In this document: positions 37,201 through 49,200 of the stretch, in pieces
Position numbering within the stretch: position 1 is the first letter of the stretch
Layout: every line of letters starts with the position of its first letter
Assembly: GCA_036583965.1 (NCBI GenBank)
Contig: JAZBQD010000027.1
Location: 24,869,001-24,933,000 of the forward strand
Length of the DNA: 64,000 bases
From: Prunella strophiata
Lineage: Eukaryota > Chordata > Aves > Passeriformes > Prunellidae
Reading direction: 5' to 3'
The notes under the pieces: model-generated
Database searches by the model: none
Told to the model about the DNA's origin: nothing
Seen by the model: only the letters and a program-made list of their open reading frames with translations
Position numbers and translations under genes: made by a program

Positions 37201-40200
37201 TAACTAATAGGTACATACAGAAAATGATGAAAAGTAATGCTTACAATGTTTGACTTAGCTTTGAAAGGTTTTATTAATAATGTTAACACAATAAATATTA
37301 TTAGAAGAAAATCTATTATCCATGCAGTCTAATGCCATGGACTAAAAAACCACCAAAAGATCTACTAGAGAAATAGAATTCAGTCATGTGATAAAATGTG
37401 CATCCTTAAATACATTCTAAGTGTCAATATACGTTATAATAAATTTTATAAATGTATAAAAGTAAATATAACATAACAGCAAAATCAACTACCACAGCAG
37501 GCAGTGTTAAATTTTGCTATCATTAAAATTACCATTACAATATTTTTCCATTGAAAATCCTTCTCATCAACTCAGAATTTTCAGGACTTTGCCAAGGCAA
37601 ATGACAGAGTATCATAATGTAGGACAGGAATCCCAAACTTGATGAAACAAGTTGCTGAAGTATTTTATATTGTGTTGATTTGTAACCACAAAAAAATCCA
37701 CATCAAGACCCAATCCTTTGAGTCTTTTACTTGATTTTGATAGGTATTTATTGAAAAGCCTGACAGACAGAGCCAACCTGGGCATAAGACTAGCACCACA
37801 TACCTGAATTGTTCTCAAATTGGTGAGCAGTAAGTTCTGTCCTCTTTGTTCAACCAGCAGAGAGTCACGTTGCTGAGTCAGACGCACATCTGACATCTTC
37901 AGGATATCCTTCTCTTTTTTCAAGTTTTCTGCTCTCACCTTTAAGACAACAAATAAGTAAAATTTGCTGTCAATCCCAAATCCATTGAATTTAGTACTAT
38001 TTTAAAATCTCTGTGAATTAAGCCAAAAATAGTAAGAACAGAACTACTGGACATTCTGCTTTCCCTGCAAACTAAAACACCTTGGAATGTTCTTATATCT
38101 CCACTCTTCACTTGAGACATAAGGAATACTCTTGTGCTACCTTGGAATACCCTGCAGTGCCACACACTGTTACTGACCTCTGCCACTGCCAGTTTTTCAT
38201 TAGCTCCCCTCAGGTCCTGAGTCATGGTGTTAATGATCTGCTCCTGCTTCTGAGTGGTCGCTGTGAGCTTCTGGGTTCTCTCGTGCAGGGAGGTGATTTC
38301 CCGGCGATAGCCTTCCACATTATCCTGCAGCATCTCGTACCTTCCAGAGAACACAGCAAAGCAAGTCAGCCACAGTGCACTGTCCAGCTCAACAGGGGCA
38401 TGCACACAGCTCTGGGTTTCATGGTTTTATGCTTCAGTTTGCACAAATGTGCCTCACTCAACTACAGCTTCTGCTCTTGATCCCACCTGCACTATTTCCT
38501 TTATCTTCTTACACAGAATAGACAGTATCAATGTTTAAGTGAACAAACAGTATCAAGCAGCCAGAGAACATGTAAGGCATTGATATTATGTACTGAATTA
38601 CCGTTTGGAGGCAAATTCCAGCTGTGTGGATATCTTGGCATTTTGTGACCTCAAGTCTGTGACCTGCTCCTGAAGCTTTTCATTCTGTTCATTCAGAAGC
38701 TTGTCATTCTCTGCCTTTTCTTTTTTATAGTTCTCAAAAACTTCCTGCAACTGCAGAAAAAAACAGACACAAAAGTGCTTATCCAAAAGCAAGTAAAAAG
38801 AAATAGGGACAGCTTTGTGCAGTGTCTACTGAAAAATGTACCTGCTTAAGAGCAGCCTTGGCCTCCACAGTCTCCACGGACTCACTCATGGACACTGGAG
38901 CAGGAGTTGCCATGGTCTGAGGTAAATTCGGGCGCTTCGGAGTAGATGTAAGACAGATGTCCTCTGGTAACATACCTGAAGCTACAGGAAGGTAAAGGGG
39001 GTTTTAAAGCAACACTTCTGCTTGCCCCAGCAGATGATACAGCCCCTGCAGCCTGGGTACCTTGCAGAGGAATGATGGCCCCCGTGGTCTGGGTGAGCAG
39101 GATGCGGAACATGTCCCGCTGGCGGATGATGGACTCCACGAGCTGCAGCTGGTGCTGCCGCGACTCCCGCAGCTGCTGCAGCTCACTGACAGCCTCATCC
39201 AGCTGGCTCTGAAGCTCAGAGATCCTGAAACAACAGCAGCAGCCTTCAACATCACACAGAGCCACGTCCAGGTGTTCTGGGCATCATCCTTCTACACAGT
39301 GAGAGGCTGGAGCGTGTCCAGGGAAGGGAATGGGGCTGGGGAAGGGGCCGGAGCACCAGGAGGGGCTGAGGGAGCTGGAAAGGGGCTCAGCCTGGAGAAA
39401 AGGAGGCTCAGGGGGACCTTGTGGCTCTGCACAACTCCTGACAGGAGGGGACAGCCAGGGGGATAGGGCTCTGCTCCCAGGGAACAGGGACAGGACAAGA
39501 GGAAATGACCTCAAGCTGTGCCAGGGGAGGTTCCAGTTGGACATCAAGAATTTTTTCACAGAAGGGGTTGTTACGCATTGGAAGGAGCTGCCCAGGGAGG
39601 TGGTGGAGGTGTCCAATAAAGGCCTACATGTGGCACTCAGTGCTCTGGGCTGGTGACATCTGGGGCACTAGCTTCAACTCAAGTTTTGAACCTCTTTCCC
39701 ACACTTAATGATTCTGTGAACACTATGACATAATCCTGCAAAATTCCAAAAGACAGGCCTTTGCCATTTGCAGATGAAAAAGAAAGCAGGCCTCTTTCCT
39801 GAACAGCAGAATTCTATTCATGTAAGTAACCTCAAAAATGTCAGTAGCATGAGCAGAGAGTCAGGCTCAGAACCATTCACACAGAATTCACACCTGTGAC
39901 CTTTACAGTAGTGATTCAGATATGCACAAATGCAGTTTTTTGTTCAGCTAACAGGAATAAAAACTTATCTTTTTGAAAAACAGCTCTGTTTTGTGAAATC
40001 AGTCACTAGAAGACTGACAATTATTTTTACTTCAGGTTTTGATGACAGGACCTATTATAAGACATAAAGCTATAAAGCCACTTTAATAGAAACCTGAAGG
40101 TCCTATAGCTTAATAAGAACTTGCTTTTGTGAGTTACATAGCTGCTGCACACAATTAATAACAACCAGAAGTAAAAAAATGAAAAATGCTTGAATGAATC

Positions 40201-43200
40201 CCTGTTACTAATTAGTACAAAGTTAATGAAAAGGAAGAGGTGACCTACTTAGATGACTGTTGTTTCTTGCTCCTCTTTTTCTCTTGCCTCCCCCAGCTCC
40301 CGAAGAGCCACCAGGAGACGCTGATTCTGCTGCTGAAGCTCTTGGATATTTCTGTAGGAGACCAGGTGCTGGGTGATCACTTCAGAAGAGCTGCTGATGT
40401 CAGCAGAGCTCACTGCTTCATCACGGATCACAGTGGTTGCCTCTGGCTTCTTCCAGTTCCATTAACAGCACACAGATCTGAAAGAGAACAGTCCTCTTTT
40501 AAGGGTCTGCACAAACTCTAAAGTTTGATCTGAAAAACAATATATTAGGAATAAGGGACTTGGAAATTAGGGGTTTTCCTTACAATGTGCAAACAGTTAT
40601 AATCAATAAATCCTTGTAAAATAATTATATGACAGAAAAAATAGCTTGACAAAAGGCAACAAATCTAAAGTACATAAACTGTTCAGTTCTGTGAACAGAC
40701 CACAGGACAGTCCAATCTAACAAAGAAATTATACAGATGAGTTTTCCATGTCAGATGCTTGACAATATTATCTTAAAGCAGCACCACTTCTATCCAGCTA
40801 AACTTACTCCAGTTTTGAAACCAGAAGTACCATGCTGTCCTGAGGAGAAGCTGTAATGTCACTATACTTAGGACAGCCAAAGTCTCCATGGACTGTGGCT
40901 GAATACAACTTCCAAGTAAACATCTGAAATGCAGCAGCACATGAAAACACAACTGCAAACAGCTCATTTAACCACAGCAACTTTTCCTCTACCTGCTGGG
41001 AGAGATCCTTCACTCGCACTTCCAGTCTCTGGCTCTCCCTCTCAAAGAAGGAGGCGTGTTTGTTGGCCTGGTCAGCGCTGTCCTGCAGGCGATGGATCTC
41101 CTGCAAGCACACCAATCAGGAGTAAACATCACACCTCAACTGGACACATTCCTTTCCAGAGAGATAACAGCATGTGCAGACATGCCTGGGGAACCAAACT
41201 TCCCCTAAAGTTACACTCCCAGGTTAAATTCCAGGTGTTCTGGAATCAAAAGCCACATTCTTTTGTAATGTATTGGCGTATGCTTTAAAAACAGTGGGAA
41301 GGGAGCACTGAAGTCCAATTTTATGTCAATAAACACTAAACATTGTTTACTGTGAACCTACTCTCTTAAAAATCAGAGACTGTAAATCACCACTATAAAA
41401 AACTACAAAACAAGTTGGCTCTGTAAAATACTTTGTACAGTTCCAGAAATCGCAAGCCAGAAAGTCCGACACATCTTTTCCCATAATAAAGGTTGACTGA
41501 AAGATCCATTTCATACACTTACAACAGCAATTAAGTGTGAAGATTTTAAAATTAATTTGTTTTCCAAAATTATACATGCTCTTTTAATTTATACCAACCT
41601 TCATAGCTTGTTCAAGCTTTGCAGACAGACTCGCAACAGCTTTTTGGGAACGCTCAAATTCTTCACGCTGACGTTTTAAGATTGGGGCTTTGGCTTCTAC
41701 TTCCTGCACTATTTCATCCAAATATTTATTGATTCTCCTATTCTCCAGCTTCTCCATATGCAACTGATCCTGAGTTTCTACATAGGCATTGTACAGCTGC
41801 AACAAAAAGGTTTTGGTTTGGTTTTGATACACCTGTACATATTTCTTTAAAAAGAATCACTGGTAATGATACAATTCATACCTTAAGGCACTGCAATTTT
41901 ATACAACTGAACCAGGTAATTCAAAAAATCAAGCTGGACTTTGAAAATATGGTTCTAGGACTCATATCACAGCAAAGAAGTTACACATAGTAATTTTAAA
42001 ACTGGCAAACTTCATAGTGCAATTGTCTGCAATAAAAGCATTCTATGTAAAAGGTGTAAGTTTTAAGCAAATTTAACACAACAGAAATATCAAAACCAGT
42101 AACACAGCATAAAGAAATTTAATGGCTGGACAAAACAATCAGTAACAAACAATAAAAACACAAATTGCATAAACAGAAGTGTAAAACCCCCTAGAACCTG
42201 TACAACCTACTGTTATGTTAATTTCTTTGCATGTATAAGCCAAAAGCACATCAGTACAGATTAAAAGATTATGTAAGTAATCAAAAAAAGGCTGCTCCTG
42301 CCAAAAATGCATATAGAAAGTAAGTTTATATTAACAAAACCCACCTATTTCTGAATTTGATCTACTAAAGAAAAACTGTAAGGCATGTTGAAAAAGATCT
42401 CAGTAACTTAGCAAGACAAGTCTGCCTCAAGTAAGACTTCCTTGCCTTCATCAGGCATGACCCCAAACTCAAGGGGTGCCCCAAGCCTGAACCTTTCTGT
42501 TCTCAGAGTGTCACTGGTGGCATCCAAGGGCTTTGCTGCTGGAGAGGTTGTGCTCACTCACCTCAGTTAACTTCATGCCAGGCTTGACCACTTTGGCCAC
42601 TGCTGCAGCAGTGGGAGACATGGCTGCCAGCTCCTCCTCAGACAGGATGGCTCCTGGAGACACAACCCCACAGTTACCATCCAAAAGCTGCAACAATCCC
42701 CACCAGAAATACTCTTAAATATCATATCTGAGTGGCTTTATTTGAATTGCTGAAAAGATGTTGATACTAAGGACTCCTAAAATTTAAATGATTTTAGAAC
42801 ATGAGCAGTTGAAATAGCTAGAGCAAGGCTTAACCTCAGGTTTTTTATCACACAGTCAGAGGTTTGGAGTAGCAGAGCACTGGTTTATTTTCATTAAATT
42901 AACACAGGGATAGAGCAAATGTACTCCATGCCTCTGTTCCTTCCTGCTCTCTATCCTTTAGAAACTATGGATATGAAGCAAACACAAAAGACAGACCTAA
43001 AACAGTGAATACTGAGCAAAATTTAATGTTAAACAGAAATTTAAGAACAAGAGGTTTGTTCACTGCTGCCTCTTTTTTAAAGAGGAAAATAAGACTAGTT
43101 TACCATCTCCACTTCCCTCTCTAAAAAACCACTACAAGCATGCTGATTCAGCCTTGAAGAAAAGTTTCCTCTCCATTTTCTTTGAAAAGATAACAGATTA

Positions 43201-46200
43201 ACAAAAGTACTTCAAAAAACTATGACAGAAATGCACTTTCTGCCGAGGGGAGCATATTTATATACATATATAAGCATATGTACATATATGAAAAAGCTTC
43301 TAAAGTGAATTAGAAATTACCAAAGATGACATTAGATTAATGCAGCTGGTTTTTAGAGAAATTCAGCACAATATCCTTGAAAGGTCCAAAAAGCCCAAGC
43401 CATCTTATCCCACCTTTGCGCTTCGTAGCTGACAGTAAATCATTGGCATTCTCCAGCTCCTTCTCCAGCTTACTGATCTTCTCTCTCAGCTCCTTTTCCA
43501 TGGTGGCTTTTGACTCCTCCACCTCAGCCAAATGCTCCTGGGCTGCTTTATTAGCTAAAATTTAATCAGACAAGCAGGTTACGTGTTGTGATTGATTTTA
43601 AAAGTATCAGGATTTAGCTGTGTACCTTAAATTTTACTTTATATGATCTGCAGAAGTTCATGCTGATAAGAAAAACTCAGCAGTGTGAGAAAAGCATGAA
43701 CCACTACCTATCACCTCTGCTTAGAAATGGGCAAAAATATCAACTGTCCTTGGCAGTGAAAAGGAACCTAAACCAAAAAGCTAAAGTGAAGAGATATCTT
43801 GCAAAATTAGACCATTTCATCAAAATCCATAGTAAAATTCCAGGTGTCTGAAAACAGCTTCCCCAACCATCAGTAAATTCAACTAGTCAGGTACAGTTTT
43901 TGCTGCAAAGGGACGGATATTTCTACCACCCCAAAAGCCCAATGCAATTCCTTTCAGGAACACAAAACCCCCATTTTTCAGAGCATCAAGGTACTCCAAG
44001 CAGCCCAACTACTCTCCTCTCTTTGCCAGCTTACCTTCACCTGCTTCCTTCAGGAGCTTGTGCAGCTCTTCCACTGCTCCTGTCAGCTCATTGCTCTTTG
44101 CCTCTGAGTCATCAGCAGCACTCTGAAGAAAGCATTTGAGCCCACCTTTAGTACACAGCAACAGCAGCCCCACGTTTATAAGCTTAAACTGACCACAAAT
44201 CATGAACACAGTTTTCTGTGAAAAATGCTGAAAGAGTCACCTAAGCTTGTCAATTCTTTCCATGTGGATTGTCTCACTTTGATGCAAATTGCCTGCGAGC
44301 AAGAAGCATCAGACACTGATTTGATGTGCCAATTCCCAATACAATGTATGGCCTTTAGCTGTTTACAGCTGCTGCTGGCTCTTTCCTTCTTCTGACTAAA
44401 GAAAACTGGGAATTTTCAATACTGTATTTCAAACAGTTTGAAAAAATTGTATTTTTAGGGACTCATTATGTAACAGTTTATGTTTCTTTGCTTCCAGCTT
44501 GAGATCTCCTAAGTACAAAGCTGTACAATATTTATTTGGGTATCTGTGCAAGAAAGCTCACAAAGCAGAGCTCAGTAACCTGTGCACTAAAATGTGCAAA
44601 CCAAAGAGCAAGCAGTTGTACATTTCAGCTGACTTAGAAGGTTACAGGGTATTTTTCACTCTTTGAGCAAACAGAACAAATATTATTTGTTTCAATGGTG
44701 TGTCTTTGACACAGTACAGGACATTCAGCTGGGTTCTAACCAAGTCACCAACACTTGCAGTGTTCAGAAATGAACTTCTAACTCAGAAAAATCTCTTCCA
44801 GTCAGTACTTTCTACATAAGCCTTTACCTTCCAACAGATCCTAAGATACAACCACATTTTTACAACATGAAGCCTCAAAATAGTTGGCATAAAATTACTA
44901 TTTCAACCCCAGTTTTGCTTCTTCTCCAAGATAATCCAAACAATGTAAGAGTCTAAATGATAAGACAGTAGCAAAGAAAACAATGTTTTGCATGTTTCAC
45001 AAAGTCCTGCAATGGAAGTCAGTCTTTCCACATCCAAATTTTGTGGGAGAAAAAACCTCCAAATTGGCCTGCATTATGTAAGATTTGGACCCTATTACAG
45101 TTATAATAGAATTAACAAACTCACTTTATACAAGTTGGATAATTTCATGTGGGCATTCAGTTCATTGTGGAATCTCTCTTCCATGCTTGCCTGCTGCTCT
45201 TTTGCCTGGAAAATGAAAGAGGAGACAAGATAGCGGAGCATTCCACTATTTCTATTTCACTCATTTTACTGTTTGATTTGTAGAAGCAACTGTAATGCTG
45301 TTTAGCATATTTCAAACTCTCTCACCTCCTTCAGTTTATTCAAAAGCTCTTCAACATGCTTCTGGAGGTTTTCATTTGACTGTTTCAAGCTGTTCACCTG
45401 TTCTTCCATTCTGGAAACCTATTCAGAGAAGAAATAAGAACATTACATCAAATTTTTAGTTCCTAGTCCAGTTTACTTTGGAATATACTTTTCTCATTGT
45501 TTTTAACTTAAAAATAAAAACAAACCCAAAAGTTGCTAAAAGAGCATAAAAGGCCACTCAAATACAGTTATTAAGTATTGGCTTTGTTTAGCACAGATAA
45601 TCAGGTCTAAGAAATGACAACTCAGTAATTACATTACCTCCTCCTTTTTGTTCTCCAGACTGCATTTGAGCTCCAGGATTTCATTGCCTTTCTCCCTGGC
45701 AGTATGGAGCAGTTCATCTGTTTTAGCTTTCAGCTCAGCATTCAGCCATGTGTTCTGGTTCTGCAGCAGCTCTTTCTCTTGCTCCAGCCTTTTCTCCCGG
45801 TACTGAAAGGAGAATTGCACAGTGTGATTTGTAGTGGTTCCACAGAAAATAAAGCAGCCAATTAAACTACTCTGATTAGGCAAGGAGTAGCAAAAATGCA
45901 CTGTAATTTGGTAAATACAGGCAGTGCTCCTTATTACACTGGTAGTAAGTTACAACTATCAAGAACAAGAAATTCCTGCCATTTGAGTTCATTTCCTCCA
46001 AGTTTACATTAGTTGGGAACATAAACAAGACTAGTAGCCTTTTAGAGGAAATTAATTATGATATTGAGATTTTTGTCCTTTCTTCCTCTCTTTATGGAGT
46101 TCATTCTGCCCACACAGTAAAGGTACAGGTTCACAGCTAATTATTTTTCTCCTTTCTACCCCCCTTCACAGAGCTGAAGTCCTTCCTAGCAGTCCTTCCT

Positions 46201-49200
46201 TCCACTGCCACCAAGAAGGCCTGGACATGTTTGCACAGCCTGATACCCCCTGTCTTCCAGGAATACACTTCTCACTTCTAGTCACAGCCACCCATTTTAC
46301 AATAAAAGAATTTGCTATAAATAACAGGCACTCACTTGACCTACTTTCCAAGGAATCATAACAAAATGGTGATTACATCACACACAAACAATGCAGAACA
46401 CATACTGTGCTTATAAAGCCCTACTCACCTTCATGGAAACATCTGATGTCTGAAGCTCATCCAACTTTAGCTGAAGTTTTGCCTTTTCTGTGTTTGCCTC
46501 TGTGAGCTTTTCATTTAAACGTTTAACATCCTCTGGAGGAGGGAAATCAGTGTTAGAAAAACCTGTTGTGCAACAGCTTTAATTACAAAATTGTAAAGAA
46601 TGACAACAGGCAAGATACTTTGTATGTAATTGTATGCTGGGCACTAAGATACTGTACAAATGGAGAAAAACAAGCACCAAACTGCTGTCTTTCTGCAATG
46701 ACTGTGTTATTTCCTGTATTTATTGACTGTGTCCCTGGCTGTACCATTTAAATGTTCAACTTCCTGAGATCGCCTTTCAGTTGTTCGGACCAAGTCTCTC
46801 TTCTCAGCTTCCAGTTCTTCCTTCTCTCGACTTAACTGGCTCTGAAAAAGATTGCACAAGGGCAATAAAGAAATGTGATCAGCTCTCTGGAACAGTTTAT
46901 AAGCTCTCTGCTTACACTCAGGACCACACAGCAGCTGAGCTAAACCTCAAGTGAGCTACCCCAGCCAACTGAACACTGGGGTAAGAGGCTTAGAGTGGGC
47001 AGGGAAATCACAATGGAGCTGTTCAAAACTGCATTTCAATTTAAGATTCTTGGAAACACAGCTGTAATAGTAAAGAATTTACTGAAATAGCTTTGTTTGG
47101 TTGAATAAAAGGGGTAACAGAGTAAACAAGGAATGACAATGAAATTTACATGCACCAATATAAACAATGCACCAATATAAACAACCAAACAATGCAATTT
47201 ACATGCACCAATATAAAAATCAAAACAAAGTCAATAATCTTGGATCATTTACATGCTACGCTATCTCTGCCCTCAAGGTATCACTACAAAGAATCCTCAG
47301 TCAGGCCCAGGTAAGCTCCTCTCAGGAAACAATGAAATCCATCTCTCATTGTGGAAAAATCAATCTAATAAACTTGTTTTAGCTTCCTGCTTCAAAATTA
47401 CTGTTCTGCTGGATCAGCCAGCTCAGGTGACTCATCCTGCAACCCAGTGACTTTTGGGCATAACACAAGAAAAACTGTGCCAGAGTGTGGAAAAAGATGG
47501 GGAAAAACAGAACTCTTGTTCATATCTCTTCTGAATTTGGGGGGTTTGGTTTAGAGTCACTTCACAACAGGTTTCAGTTGGAATGGAACAATCCATCCAC
47601 ATGGAAACAAAAGCACCTGCTCACCTGCCATTCAGTTTGCTAAAACATCACCTTTTGCTTTAAAAGTTCTTGCAATTTTCCTGCACATGTAAACATCTCC
47701 CTGAGCTCATACTGGTGCTGATCCTGACACTCTCCATTGGGAAGTGAGTGCATTCTGTGCTGCAAAGGGCTGACCCAGGATGCCAGCTCCTGCCAGGGCC
47801 CAGCAGTACCTGCACGGCCGCGTTCTGGTCCTGCGCAGCCTCGAGATCCTTGTTCTTCTCATTGAGCACCTTCAGCTGCTCATCTGGGGGGGAAGGAACA
47901 GCAGTGAGGGACCTCCACCAGCGTGTGACAGAACTCACCCTCCACATGCAACAGAGTCACAATTTCCCTGAGAAACGTTTTTTAACAAAAGACAAGAATG
48001 CCAGACCTCGCCCTGGATGGACCAGGGGCACTGAGGCAGACTAAGGCAATCCTTAGAGCACAAGCACCTTTTGTGAGGATCAATACCTTGCCCAGTGTAC
48101 TGCTACAACCCCGCAAGGGGCTTTTTACCATGAGAACAAAAGATTCCATTAAAAAAGGCTGACTTGAACACACCACCAAAACCCATCTCTACTAATGCAG
48201 CAGATGTGTACAGACCTGCAGCATGTTCCCACAACACTGGGCTGGAGGGTGAATGTCCTGCCCAGCACTTAAGGGTGTTACACAGTTACACTCACGAAGC
48301 TTTTTCAGCTCCTCCCGCAGAGTTTGACATTCCTGGGTCTCATTTACAAGTCTTTCCTGACTCTGAGCCAGCCGCTTTTCCACTTCAAAGTACTGTTGCT
48401 CTGCAAAATAACAAAGTCATCTCAGTTTCACATAATAAACATTTTTTCTTTCTTATCTTTACCAAGAATCATTCTAAAGAAAATATATAAAATACTAAGA
48501 CTGTAATAGAATTTGAAGGAAGGGAAAAAAAAAACCCCATAACATTTTTGAAGGCAAAAACTTGCATTTCCACATTGAATGAATGTTGTTTAAAACACTC
48601 TGCTAGCATGACAAGAGGTATTTTTTTCAGAAACTGTGATCTGTTTCAGCCTGCTCTAGTGGAAGGTGTCCCTGCTGATGGCAGGGGTTGGAATGAGATG
48701 AGCTTTAAGGTCCCTTCCAACCCAAATCATTCCATGATTCTGTGAAATTGCCCATTAAATAAGAGCCAAATTAATCTGAATAGTTCCTTAACATTTTTGA
48801 TGTAACTAGAGACATTGTGTCAGCCCAATTCATGCAGCATGGGCTCATCAGCTTCAAACTTCTTTTATTTCTGGAGTATTTCTATACAATAAAATCCACA
48901 TATCCCCAGGTAGCAAGGGATTTGATCTGGGGAAACTTTTAATGAAGACTTCTTAAAATTAATTCCTAGGCTCTATTCCCTTAGCAGGGAGAAAAAAAGA
49001 ATTAGATGTGAATTTTTGTGATCTAAAACAGTAACTGTGTCGTGGAGCTTCAGTGTAAAATATTCTAATTCCACTCTTGGGATCTTCCTTCTTCTAAGGA
49101 AGCACTGAGGGATGTCTGTTATCTTCTTCCTCATACATTAAAATTTCAAATAATGCTGCCTCTCCTGCCACACATGAGAAGAATGGATCTGGAAGAGAGT

